A DNA stretch of 64,000 bases from an alpha proteobacterium AAP38 (GTDB taxonomy: Bacteria; Pseudomonadota; Alphaproteobacteria; Azospirillales; Azospirillaceae), in the NCBI GenBank assembly GCA_001296005.1, contig LJHR01000004.1:62001-126000 (forward strand), given 5' to 3'. The position numbers and the translations under genes are program-made. Positions 7,677 to 15,881 of this stretch are shown piece after piece (the stretch's first letter is position 1; each line of letters starts with the position of its first letter). A model generated the notes under the pieces. That model saw nothing but the letters and a program-made list of their open reading frames with translations. It was not told the origin of the DNA and did not search any database.

Positions 7677-8393
7677 ATGGACATCCTGTTGAACGGCGCC
7701 ACAGTGAAGGCCGATCCCGCCGGGGCCCTGTTCTGGCCCACGCGCGGCTGGCTGCTGGTTGCCGACCTGCATCTGGAGAAAGGGTCGGCCTTTGCCCGGA
7801 TGGGACAGTTCCTGCCCCCCTATGATACCGCGGCCACCCTGTCACGGCTGGAGGAACTGTGCCGGCACTGGCGACCCAACCGGGTCGTCTGTCTGGGGGA
7901 CAGTTTCCATGATCGCGATGCCGCCGCCCGCGTTTCAGACGCCGATGGCCGGCGTATCGCCACCCTGACCGCGGCCCATGATTGGGTCTGGATCGCCGGC
8001 AACCATGACCCCGCCCCGCCGCCTGGATGGGGCGGCATGGTGGTGGCGGAAGAATTGCGCGAGGGGCCGCTGGTCCTGCGGCACGAGGCGGTGAAGGACC
8101 GGATGGCGGCGGCGGGCGAAATCTCCGGCCATTACCATCCCAAGGCGGCGGCGGTGGTGCGGGGCAAGCGGATTAGCGCGCGCTGTTTCGCGGGCGACGG
8201 TCGGCGCATGATCCTTCCGGCCTTCGGCGCCTATGCCGGTGGTCTGAACGTTCTGGACCCCGCCATTTCCGGCCTGCTGCACCGGCCCTTCCAGGCCTGG
8301 ATGCTGGGCACTGGCCGCCTGTTCCCCCTGCCCTGCACCCGGCTGTCGGCGGACAATACCATCCGGCGCGAGATTGCCGCCGCGCAGGGGTAA
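7677..8393 (+). CDS. pdeM: PdeM-type metallophosphoesterase
   Basis: The 238-residue protein has the full calcineurin-like metal-binding set: DLHLEKGS, CLGDSFHD, AGNHD and SGHYHPKA. The DLHLEKGSAFA signature and length match PdeM, the 'ligase-associated DNA damage response endonuclease'. In many genomes that family sits with an Lhr helicase, an exonuclease-like protein and an ATP-dependent ligase; none of these is next to it here, so its partners, if any, are elsewhere. Neighbouring genes are a VOC protein upstream and photolyase downstream. Confidence 0.85.
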   Translation: MDILLNGATVKADPAGALFWPTRGWLLVADLHLEKGSAFARMGQFLPPYDTAATLSRLEELCRHWRPNRVVCLGDSFHDRDAAARVSDADGRRIATLTAAHDWVWIAGNHDPAPPPGWGGMVVAEELREGPLVLRHEAVKDRMAAAGEISGHYHPKAAAVVRGKRISARCFAGDGRRMILPAFGAYAGGLNVLDPAISGLLHRPFQAWMLGTGRLFPLPCTRLSADNTIRREIAAAQG

Positions 8394-8394
8394 A

Positions 8395-8432
8395 AAGACA
8401 AGCCCCCGGATGCGGGGGAGGCATCCGGGGGC
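8395..8432 (-). terminator. Intrinsic terminator oriented to the minus strand, without a known gene
   Basis: The arms GCCCCCGGATGC (8402-8413) and GCATCCGGGGGC (8421-8432) are perfectly complementary. Only the minus-strand reading is followed by a T-rich tail (TTGTCTTTTT); on the plus strand the hairpin is followed by AGCAACAGG. No minus-strand gene ends here, which suggests a small RNA. Confidence 0.65.
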
Positions 8433-8500
8433 AGCAACAGGCTGGCAGCCAAAGGAGGGGGGGAGAACAGGATGGCCGCCGCCATTACCACCAGTTAGGT
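8395..8500 (-). ncRNA. Possible minus-strand small RNA with a CCUCC motif
   Basis: Minus-strand sequence leading into the orphan terminator carries CTCCCCCCCTCCTTT (about 8454-8468), an anti-Shine-Dalgarno-like stretch. Read on the plus strand the same bases are a strong ribosome site (AAAGGAGG) before an 8-codon ORF, ATG at 8472 to TAG at 8498. I cannot decide between a small RNA on the minus strand and a leader peptide on the plus strand, and the start of the transcript is not defined. Confidence 0.35.
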
Positions 8501-8565
8501 CCCCCGCTGGCCGCGTCAACCAGGATGGATAAAAAATAATCTTCGCAAAAGGATAGGGGTGCAGG

Positions 8566-8591
8566 TGATCCAAGCCGGCATCGGTTACGTA
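8566..8591 (+). promoter_or_regulatory. Sigma-E (ECF11/ChrR-type)-like promoter of the photolyase operon
   Basis: TGATCC (8566-8571), a 16-bp spacer and CGTA (8588-8591) resemble the promoter recognised by the singlet-oxygen-responsive RpoE-ChrR system of Rhodobacter as I recall it. It lies about 45 bp upstream of the chosen start of a photolyase/CFA-type gene cluster, which is a known target class of that sigma factor. No rpoE-chrR pair is in the window. Confidence 0.55.
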
Positions 8592-8636
8592 TCATCAGTA
8601 AATTCTGATGTTTCACCCGGAAGCATGCCCAACCTG

Positions 8637-10115
8637 ATGACCGATCCGCGTCCCATCATCGTCTGGTTCCGCCAGGATTTGCGTTTGGCCGACAATCCGG
8701 CCCTGCACCATGCCGTGGAAAGCGGGCGGCCCGTCCTGCCCGTCTATGTTCTGGACGATATCACACCCGGTGCCTGGAGGGCCGGGGGGGCCACGCGCTG
8801 GTGGCTGCATCACAGCCTGACGCATCTGTCGGCGGCATTGGAACGGCTGGGGTCACCATTGCTGCTGCTGCGCGGGCCGGGTGACGCCGTGATCGGTGAG
8901 CTGGCGGCGCGGGTGGATGCGGCGGAGGTGGTTTGGAACCGCTGCTATGAGCCCTTTGCCATTGAACGCGATTCGCGTCTGAAGGCCGCATTGAAGGGCA
9001 AGGTGAAGGTTACCAGCCACAAGGCCGCCCTGCTCAATGAACCCTGGGAAGTGCTGACGGGCCAGGGCACGCCTTACAAGGTCTTCACCCCCTATTGGCG
9101 GGCCTGTGTCGCCGTCACCAATCCGGAACGGCCCCTGCCCGCCCCGGACCGGCTGTCCCCCTGCCCCAACCGTCCAGAAGGTGATGCCCTTTGCGACTGG
9201 GCCTTGTTGCCCACCCGGCCCGATTGGGCGGGCGGATTTCGTCGCGCCTGGGCCGATGGTCTGGGCGTCGGTGAGACGGCGGCATCCGCGCGCCTGACCC
9301 ATTTCCTGTCGGACGGTGCCGCCAATTACAGCGCCGGGCGCGATGTGCCCGGCATTGACGGCACCTCGCGCCTGTCGCCGCATCTGCATTTCGGTGAAAT
9401 CTCCCCCCGTCAGGTCTGGCACGTTGCAAAGCTGGCAGGCGATCGGGGCAGCGAGGCGTTCAAGGCGCAGATAGACAGTTTCCTGCGCGAGATCGGGTGG
9501 CGGGAATTCTGCCATTCCCTTCTGTACCATTTCCCCACCCTGCCCGAACGCCCCCTGTCACCGGCTTTCGAGTCATTCCCCTGGACCCGCGACGACAAGG
9601 CCCTGGCCGCGTGGCAGCGGGGACAGACCGGATATCCCATCGTCGATGCCGGCATGCGCCAGCTCTGGGCAACGGGCTGGATGCATAACCGTGTGCGGAT
9701 GATCGTGGGGTCCCTGCTGGTCAAGCATCTGCTGCTGCCCTGGCAGGCGGGAGAGGATTGGTTCTGGGACACGCTGGTCGATGCCGATCTGGCCAATAAT
9801 GCCGCTGGCTGGCAATGGATCGGGGGTTGCGGGGCCGACGCCGCACCCTATTTCCGGGTCTTCAATCCCGTCCTGCAGGGACAGAAATTCGATCCCGACG
9901 GTCGTTATGTCCGCCATTGGGTACCCGAACTGAAACATATGCCGGACAAATATATTCATGCCCCGTGGACCGCACCGCCGATGGTGCTACGCGGGGCCGG
10001 TGTAAACCTTGGCCGTGACTATCCCGCCCCCATCATTGATCATGCGCTGGGCCGGCAGCGCGCGCTGGACGCCTTTGCCACGATGCGTGGCGGCGATCCG
10101 GCGATCCCGGCCTGA
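8637..10115 (+). CDS. phrB: Deoxyribodipyrimidine photolyase (class I cryptochrome/photolyase family)
   Basis: This flavoprotein splits UV pyrimidine dimers using light. The N-terminal domain begins IIVWFRQDLRLADNPAL, typical of antenna-binding alpha/beta domains. The C-terminal FAD domain carries SRLSPHLHFGEISPRQVW, FLREIGWREFC, GQTGYPIVDAGMRQLWATGW, MHNRVRMI and the tryptophan-rich VDADLANNAAGWQWIGGCG. Length is about 492 residues, normal. I start at the ATG at 8637 (GGAAG 13 nt upstream); an ATG at 8625 is also possible, and starts near 8559 would overlap the putative promoter. It leads an operon with lipid-modification genes. Confidence 0.93.
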   Translation: MTDPRPIIVWFRQDLRLADNPALHHAVESGRPVLPVYVLDDITPGAWRAGGATRWWLHHSLTHLSAALERLGSPLLLLRGPGDAVIGELAARVDAAEVVWNRCYEPFAIERDSRLKAALKGKVKVTSHKAALLNEPWEVLTGQGTPYKVFTPYWRACVAVTNPERPLPAPDRLSPCPNRPEGDALCDWALLPTRPDWAGGFRRAWADGLGVGETAASARLTHFLSDGAANYSAGRDVPGIDGTSRLSPHLHFGEISPRQVWHVAKLAGDRGSEAFKAQIDSFLREIGWREFCHSLLYHFPTLPERPLSPAFESFPWTRDDKALAAWQRGQTGYPIVDAGMRQLWATGWMHNRVRMIVGSLLVKHLLLPWQAGEDWFWDTLVDADLANNAAGWQWIGGCGADAAPYFRVFNPVLQGQKFDPDGRYVRHWVPELKHMPDKYIHAPWTAPPMVLRGAGVNLGRDYPAPIIDHALGRQRALDAFATMRGGDPAIPA

Positions 10116-10129
10116 AGGAAGGACGACCT

Positions 10130-11464
10130 ATGAAAATCGCGGTTATCGGTGCCGGCATCTCGGGGCTCAGCGCTGCCTGGCTGCTGAACCGTCACGGCCA
10201 TGACGTGACGGTGTTTGAACAGAACAACTATCTGGGCGGCCATTCCAACACGGTGGATGTGACGGGCAAGAACGGGGAGAATATCCCCGTCGATACCGGC
10301 TTCATCGTGTTCAACGAGGCGACATATCCCAACCTGATCGCCCTGTTCGCGCATCTGGGCGTGCCTTCCATGCCCTGCACCATGAGCTTTGCCGTCAGCC
10401 TGGACCGGGGCCGCCTGGAATATTCCGGCAGCAATCTGGCCGGCATGTTCGCGCAGAAGCGTAACCTGCTGTCGCCCAGCTATCACCTGATGCTGCGCGA
10501 CATCGTGCGCTTCTACCGCGAGGCGCCGAAGCTGCTGCGCGATCCCGCAGCCATCAACCAGACGCTGGGCGAATATCTGGATGCGGGCCGCTATGGCCAC
10601 CGCTTCATCTATGACCATCTGCTGCCCATGGGGGCGGCCATCTGGTCGTCCACCATATCGGAGATGCTGGCCTTCCCGGCCCATAGCTTTGTGCGCTTCT
10701 TCCAGAACCATGGCCTGATGAAGATCAAGAACCGGCCGCAATGGTTCACCGTGAAGGGGGGTAGCCGTTCCTATGTGCGGGTGCTGGCCGATACGTTGGC
10801 CGGACGGTTCCATACCGACCGCGCCATCATCGCCATGCGCCGCACGCCCACCGGTGTCTGGCTGCGCGATACGGAGGGGCAGGAGACGCAATATGATCAG
10901 GTGGTGATCGGTGCCCATGCCGATCAGGCGCTGGCCATGCTGACCGACGCCGATGAACAGGAAAAGCGCGTGCTGGGCGCCTTCCGCTATCAGTTGAACC
11001 GCGCGCATCTGCACCGTGACCCGGCCCTGATGCCCAAGCGGCCAAAGGCCTGGTCGGCCTGGAACTATCTGGCCAACGGCACCCGCGACCGCAATGCCAA
11101 GGTGGCCGTCACGTACTGGATGAACGAGTTACAGGGCATTGATGAGGGCAACCCCCTGTTCGTGACGCTGAACCCGATCCAGCCGCCGCGCCCGGAATAC
11201 AAGATCAAGGAATTCATCTACGACCATCCCATGTTCGACGCCGCCGCCATCCGCGCGCAGGGTGAGATGGCCCGCATCCAGGGCGTGCGCCGCACCTGGT
11301 TCTGCGGTGCCTATCTTGGCTATGGCTTCCATGAGGATGGGCTGTCGGCGGGGCTGGCGGTGGCAGAGGCGCTGGGCGCCAAGCGGCCCTGGAACACCAC
11401 CGACGTCTCTCCCGCCGGGCGCAATGCCAAGCCGCTGAAGCCCTTCAAGGCGGCGGCGGAGTGA
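10130..11464 (+). CDS. FAD-dependent amine-oxidase-like protein of the CFA cluster
   Basis: The 444-residue protein opens with a classic dinucleotide-binding motif (VIGAGISGLSAAWLLNRHGHDV) followed by GGHSNTV, and ends with WFCGAYLGYGFHEDGLSAG, the second FAD-contact region. This is the NAD(P)-binding/flavin amine oxidase group found beside DUF1365 and CFA synthase. In Rhodobacter sphaeroides homologues have been linked to methyl- and furan-fatty-acid formation; that assignment is from memory and not proven here. A good ribosome site (GGAAGGA) precedes the ATG. It lies 14 nt after the photolyase stop. Confidence 0.85.
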   Translation: MKIAVIGAGISGLSAAWLLNRHGHDVTVFEQNNYLGGHSNTVDVTGKNGENIPVDTGFIVFNEATYPNLIALFAHLGVPSMPCTMSFAVSLDRGRLEYSGSNLAGMFAQKRNLLSPSYHLMLRDIVRFYREAPKLLRDPAAINQTLGEYLDAGRYGHRFIYDHLLPMGAAIWSSTISEMLAFPAHSFVRFFQNHGLMKIKNRPQWFTVKGGSRSYVRVLADTLAGRFHTDRAIIAMRRTPTGVWLRDTEGQETQYDQVVIGAHADQALAMLTDADEQEKRVLGAFRYQLNRAHLHRDPALMPKRPKAWSAWNYLANGTRDRNAKVAVTYWMNELQGIDEGNPLFVTLNPIQPPRPEYKIKEFIYDHPMFDAAAIRAQGEMARIQGVRRTWFCGAYLGYGFHEDGLSAGLAVAEALGAKRPWNTTDVSPAGRNAKPLKPFKAAAE

Positions 11465-11469
11465 CGGGC

Positions 11470-12282
11470 ATGACGGGAGAGGATGGCCAATCCCACGCGT
11501 TGTACCATTGCCGGGTGTTCCACGCCCGGTACCGGCCCTTCCGGCACGCGTTCAATTACCGCGTCTGGTCGCTGCTGCTGGATATCGACCGGCTGCACGA
11601 TCTGCCAAAGCCGCTGACCCATAACCGCCCCGGCTTGCTGTCCATCCAGGACCGCGATCATGGACGGCGCGACGGGTCGCCCCTGCGCCCCTGGGTGGAG
11701 CGGATGCTGGCAGAAAAGGGCGTCCATCTGGACGGCGGGCGCATCCTTCTGTTCTGTTTTCCCCGCGTGCTGGGCTATGCTTTCAATCCGTTGTCCGTCT
11801 ATTACGGCTATGGACCGGACGGCACCTTGCGCGGGGTGGTGTACGAGGTGAAGAACACCTTCGGCGATCAGCATTGCTATGTGATCCCCACACCGGGCGG
11901 CCTTGCGGACCACGCGCACGCCAAGGAATTCCACGTCTCCCCGTTCTTCGATCTCGAAGGTGGCTATCGGTTCCGCCTGTCGCTGCCGGGCGACAGGATC
12001 GGGATCGATATCCGTTATGGCGATGATCAGGGTGATTTGCTGGTGGCGACCCAGACGGGTGAACGCCACCAACTGACCACCCGTAGCCTGTGGGCGGCCA
12101 TCGCGCGCCATCCGCTGGTCACCCTGAAAGTCATCGCCGGCATCCATTGGGAAGCGCTGAAGCTGTGGCGCAAGGGCGCGCGGTTCCACCGCCGCCCCGA
12201 ACCGCCCGTTCGTCTTAAGCCGCTTGCCGAACGACCCGCCCGATCCATTTCAACCACCGGCCAAACAATGGTGGAACCATGA
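11470..12282 (+). CDS. DUF1365 family protein
   Basis: The protein is about 270 residues. Recognisable DUF1365 stretches are ALYHCRVFHARYRPFRHAFNY, FPRVLGYAFNPLSVYYGY, VVYEVKNTFGDQHCYV and KEFHVSPF. No signal peptide is seen. The family occurs almost always between an FAD oxidase and a CFA synthase, as here, and is thought to take part in fatty-acid modification. I chose the ATG at 11470 (GGAG 9 nt upstream) over a GTG at 11461 that would overlap the previous stop. The stop overlaps the CFA synthase start by 4 bp. Confidence 0.88.
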   Translation: MTGEDGQSHALYHCRVFHARYRPFRHAFNYRVWSLLLDIDRLHDLPKPLTHNRPGLLSIQDRDHGRRDGSPLRPWVERMLAEKGVHLDGGRILLFCFPRVLGYAFNPLSVYYGYGPDGTLRGVVYEVKNTFGDQHCYVIPTPGGLADHAHAKEFHVSPFFDLEGGYRFRLSLPGDRIGIDIRYGDDQGDLLVATQTGERHQLTTRSLWAAIARHPLVTLKVIAGIHWEALKLWRKGARFHRRPEPPVRLKPLAERPARSISTTGQTMVEP

Positions 12283-13514
12283 CCGAACAGACCGAAAGCC
12301 ATCTCCTGGGCCTGGGCCAGACGGCCATCCATTATCGCCCGTCGCGCATGATGCGGCTGCTGATCTCGCTGGCCCCCTCGATCCGGGTTGGCTCCCTGAC
12401 CATTGTCCTGCCCGACGGGCGCAGCCACCGTTTTGACGGCACGGCCCCCGGCCCGCATGGCGTGCTGTATGTCCGCAACGACCGGCTGGCTCGGCGCATG
12501 CTGCTGGGTGGCAAGCTGGGCTTTTGCGAAAGCTATCTGGATGGCGACTGGACCAGCCCGGATGTGCCCGCCCTGTTCGAGATGGCGCTGCTGAACGAGA
12601 CGGAACTGGACCGCGCCATGAATGGCAAGGCCTGGGTCCGGGCGCTGAATTTCCTGCTGCACGCGGCCAAGCCGAACAGCAAGTCAGGCTCCAAGCGCAA
12701 CATCGCCTATCACTACGACCTGGGGAACAGCTTCTATTCCCGTTGGCTGGACCCATCCATGACCTATTCGGCGGCGGTCTATGCCGACCTGGACAAGGCC
12801 GAGCCGCTGTACGAGGCGCAGCAGCGCAAATATGCCGCCATCGCCGCCCGCATGGATCTGCAACCGGGGCAGCATGTGCTGGAAATCGGCTGTGGCTGGG
12901 GTGGATTTGCGGAATATGCGGCCAAGGTGGTGGGTGCACGCGTCACCGGCGTGACCATCAGCAAGGCCCAGCATGATTATGCCGTGGCCCGCATGGAGCG
13001 GGCGGGCCTGTCGCACATGGTCGATATCCGGTTGCAGGATTACCGCGACATCACCGAACAGTTTGACCGCGTCGCCAGCATCGAGATGTTCGAAGCCGTG
13101 GGCGAACGCTATTGGCCCACCTATTTCAACACGCTGCGCGACCGGTTGAAGCCGGGTGGCAAGGCATCGTTGCAGATCATCACCATCGGTGAAGATCATT
13201 TCGAGGGCTATCGCAAGGGTGCCGACTATATCCAGCGCTATATCTTCCCCGGCGGCATGCTGCCCAGCCCCACCCGCCTGAAGGCAGAGGTCGAGGGAGC
13301 AGGTCTGAGTTTCGACAGCACCGAAAGCTATGGCCTGCATTATGCCCGCACGCTGCGCGAATGGCAGGTGGCGTTCCAGGCGGCTTGGCCGGAGTTGAAG
13401 GACGGGTTCGACACCCGTTTCAAGCGTATGTGGGAACAGTATCTCTGGTACTGCGAGGCGGGGTTCAAGGTCGGCACCATCGACCTTGTGCATGTGGGGA
13501 TTTCGAAGGGCTGA
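12279..13514 (+). CDS. cfa: Cyclopropane-fatty-acyl-phospholipid synthase family methyltransferase
   Basis: This SAM-dependent enzyme adds a methylene or methyl group to unsaturated acyl chains of membrane phospholipids. The 411-residue protein has the family marks NIAYHYDLGNSFYSRWLDPSMTYS, the SAM-binding VLEIGCGWGGFAEYAA, the motif FDRVASIEMFEAVGERYW, and FPGGMLPSPT. Its ATG overlaps the stop of the DUF1365 gene, so it is translationally coupled. In this cluster it may methylate rather than cyclopropanate its lipid substrate; sequence alone does not decide. Confidence 0.93.
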   Translation: MTEQTESHLLGLGQTAIHYRPSRMMRLLISLAPSIRVGSLTIVLPDGRSHRFDGTAPGPHGVLYVRNDRLARRMLLGGKLGFCESYLDGDWTSPDVPALFEMALLNETELDRAMNGKAWVRALNFLLHAAKPNSKSGSKRNIAYHYDLGNSFYSRWLDPSMTYSAAVYADLDKAEPLYEAQQRKYAAIAARMDLQPGQHVLEIGCGWGGFAEYAAKVVGARVTGVTISKAQHDYAVARMERAGLSHMVDIRLQDYRDITEQFDRVASIEMFEAVGERYWPTYFNTLRDRLKPGGKASLQIITIGEDHFEGYRKGADYIQRYIFPGGMLPSPTRLKAEVEGAGLSFDSTESYGLHYARTLREWQVAFQAAWPELKDGFDTRFKRMWEQYLWYCEAGFKVGTIDLVHVGISKG

Positions 13515-13524
13515 GGACATCGCC

Positions 13525-14832
13525 ATGCGCGTCGCCCTGCGCCACCTCATGCCCTATGCATTGCCGGCCCTGCCGCTGGCCATCCTGGTCCTGCCCGTCT
13601 ATGTGTTTCTGCCTTCGGCCTATGCCCAGGCGGGAATTCCGCTGGCCAGCATCGGCATCGTCCTGCTGCTGTCCCGGCTGTGGGACGGGGTGACGGACCC
13701 GCTGGTTGGTGCCCTGTCCGACCGCACCGTCACCCGGTTCGGGCGGCGAAAGCCCTGGATCGCAGCAGGCCTGCCCCTGACATTGCTGTCGCTCTGGTTC
13801 CTTATGGTGCCGGATGATGGGGTGGGGCCGGCCTATCTGCTGGGCTGGTCCTTTGCCCTGTTCCTGGGCTGGACCATGATGATCGTGCCGCTGACAGCCT
13901 GGGGGGCAGAACTTTCCGGTGATTATCACCAGCGCACGCGCATTGCGGGTTTCCGCGAAGGCGCCGCCATTGTCGGCACCGTGCTTGCCCTGACCCTGCC
14001 CTTTGCCATGGGCGTGGGGGCAGCCGGGCAGGAACGCGACGCCCTGCGCCTGCTGGCCCTTGTTCTGCTTGTGATTTTGCCCCTGTTTACAGTAATCGCG
14101 CTCGTCAGCGTTCCCGAATATCCGCAGCCGGCCAAGTCGCGGCTGAAATTCCGGCGCGGGATGAAAGTGATTTTCGCCAACGGGGCTTTCCGGAAACTGA
14201 TCGCGGCCTATGTCATCAATGGTGTGGCGAACGGCCTGCCGGCACAACTTTTCCTGTTTTTCGTTCAGCATCTGCTGATGGAAGGGGAACGTGCCGGCCT
14301 GCTGCTGCTGTCCTATTTCGCATCTGGTCTTCTGGCGGTGCCGCTGTGGCTGTGGTTGAGCGGAAAATACGGCAAGCATGTCGTCTGGCGCTGGGCGATG
14401 TTCTGGAACATCGGCTGGTTCCTGGCGGTACCATTGCTGGGGCCGGGCGACTTCACGGCGTTCCTGGTCATCTGTGTGATGACGGGAATGTCGCTGGGGG
14501 CCGATCTGATCCTGCCATCGGCCATGCAGGCCGATGTGGTGGATATGGACACGGCCCGCACCGGTCGGGCCCGCACGGGTCTTTACTTCGCCTTCTGGGG
14601 CCTGGCGACCAAACTGGCAACCGCGCTAGCCGCCCTGGGCCTGACTGTGGCGGGTCTGTTCGGTTTCGACCCAGCCACGGGCGGAACGGAAATGGGGCAG
14701 ACAGCGCTACTGTGGCTGTACGCCCTGGTTCCGGTGGTCTTCAAACTGTCCGCCATCGCCCTTCTTTGGCACTGGCCCATCGATGCCGACATGCAGGCAA
14801 GCCTGCGCGCCCGCATCGCCGCCCGCACCTGA
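13525..14832 (+). CDS. MFS transporter, GPH (glycoside-pentoside-hexuronide) type
   Basis: The protein is about 435 residues with around twelve hydrophobic segments, and carries the MFS loop motif DPLVGALSDRTVTRFGRRKPWI after helix 2 and the partly repeated mid-protein loop. The family usually moves sugars with a cation, but homologues in CFA/DUF3833 clusters have no proven substrate and could act on lipids. The start at 13525 follows GAGGAC. It begins 10 nt after the CFA synthase stop. Confidence 0.85.
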   Translation: MRVALRHLMPYALPALPLAILVLPVYVFLPSAYAQAGIPLASIGIVLLLSRLWDGVTDPLVGALSDRTVTRFGRRKPWIAAGLPLTLLSLWFLMVPDDGVGPAYLLGWSFALFLGWTMMIVPLTAWGAELSGDYHQRTRIAGFREGAAIVGTVLALTLPFAMGVGAAGQERDALRLLALVLLVILPLFTVIALVSVPEYPQPAKSRLKFRRGMKVIFANGAFRKLIAAYVINGVANGLPAQLFLFFVQHLLMEGERAGLLLLSYFASGLLAVPLWLWLSGKYGKHVVWRWAMFWNIGWFLAVPLLGPGDFTAFLVICVMTGMSLGADLILPSAMQADVVDMDTARTGRARTGLYFAFWGLATKLATALAALGLTVAGLFGFDPATGGTEMGQTALLWLYALVPVVFKLSAIALLWHWPIDADMQASLRARIAART

Positions 14833-14866
14833 ATTTCCTTCCCCGAAACCCGACGCGGAGAGCGCC

Positions 14867-15433
14867 ATGTTTCGCCGCCTGTTCGTCCTGGCCGGCCTTT
14901 GTCTGGCCCTATCCGGGTGCACCAACATGAAACCGGAACAATTCGCCAATCAGAAACCCGCCCTGGCCCTTGAAGAATATTTCGACGGCCATACCCGTGC
15001 CTATGGCATCGTGGAGGATCGGTTCGGCAATGTCCGCCGCACCTTCACCGTCGATATCAAGGGCGAATGGGACGGCAAGGTCCTGATCCTGACCGAAGAT
15101 TTCGTGTGGAATGACGGGGAGCTGGAACAGCGCATCTGGCGCCTGACCCGCGACGGCCCCACCCCCAACGACTGGACCGGCACTACCGCCGACGCCATCG
15201 GCCCCGCCAAGGGCCGCGTGTCCGGCAATGCCTATAACATGGTCTATGACTTCAACCTGAAAATGGATGGCAGCCGGACCAAGGTGCGTTTCGACGACTG
15301 GATGTTCCTGATGCCCGACGGCGTGCTGCTGAACCGTGCCACCATGAGCAAGTTCGGCATCCATCTGGCGACCGTCACCATCGCGTTCAAGAAGGACGTG
15401 GCGGTACGAGAGGCGGTGAAGGCGGCGGAGTGA
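14867..15433 (+). CDS. DUF3833 family lipoprotein
   Basis: The protein is about 188 residues with a lipoprotein signal ending in LALSGC (lipid-modified Cys about residue 18). The rest matches DUF3833: ALEEYFDGHTRAYGIVEDRFG, FTVDIKGEW and DWMFLMPDGVLLNRATMSKFGI. It is expected in the periplasm, anchored to a membrane. Function is unknown, but it is the usual last gene of the photolyase-CFA cluster. It starts after CGGAGAG and is followed by a GC-rich hairpin. Confidence 0.88.
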   Translation: MFRRLFVLAGLCLALSGCTNMKPEQFANQKPALALEEYFDGHTRAYGIVEDRFGNVRRTFTVDIKGEWDGKVLILTEDFVWNDGELEQRIWRLTRDGPTPNDWTGTTADAIGPAKGRVSGNAYNMVYDFNLKMDGSRTKVRFDDWMFLMPDGVLLNRATMSKFGIHLATVTIAFKKDVAVREAVKAAE

Positions 15434-15445
15434 GGGATAATACGA

Positions 15446-15473
15446 AACAGGCGGGTCCCCCCGGGCCCGCCTG
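15446..15473 (+). terminator. Hairpin after the CFA cluster
   Basis: ACAGGCGGG pairs with CCCGCCTGT around a C/G-rich loop. The tail is CT-rich rather than a T-run, so termination may be partial. Confidence 0.6.
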
Positions 15474-15502
15474 TCTCTCCCCCCGAAGCGGGCGCCGCTG
15501 GC

Positions 15503-15817
15503 TTAGCGGCGCCACTCCCGGTAATCCTCGCCAAAGGCGCGGGCGTAGCGGTCGTAACGGTCATGGCGACCGGCGGGGCGGTTGGACAGGACCAGGGCCG
15601 CCACGAAGTAGGCCAGGATCGGGGTGCCGCCCAGGAAGATCATCGACAGGATGGCGGCGATACGCACCCACAGGCGGCTGATCCCCAGCCATTCGGCCAC
15701 CCCGGCGCAGACGCCGAACAGGATGCCGTTGGTGCTGTCCTTATAGAGCTTCCCACCCTGGAAGCGGCTGGTGAAGCGGTCGAAATGGCGGTTGTAGCGG
15801 CTCACGTTTCTCTCCAT
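15503..15817 (-). CDS. pspC: PspC-domain protein (phage-shock envelope stress)
   Basis: The protein is about 104 residues with a single PspC domain: GKLYKDSTNGILFGVCAGVAEWLGISRLWVRIAAIL, then a hydrophobic helix GGTPILAYFVAALVL and a basic, arginine- and tyrosine-rich tail. It sits in the inner membrane. I start at MERNVSRYN (15817). It is last in the operon with the 47-residue protein and pspA, 64 bp after pspA. Confidence 0.9.
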   Translation of the reverse strand: MERNVSRYNRHFDRFTSRFQGGKLYKDSTNGILFGVCAGVAEWLGISRLWVRIAAILSMIFLGGTPILAYFVAALVLSNRPAGRHDRYDRYARAFGEDYREWRR

Positions 15818-15881
15818 CGTTCCATCGGTTTGGCAGAACCCCGTCGCCCATCCCGGCGCCAGGGGTGAAGTGCAACTCAAA

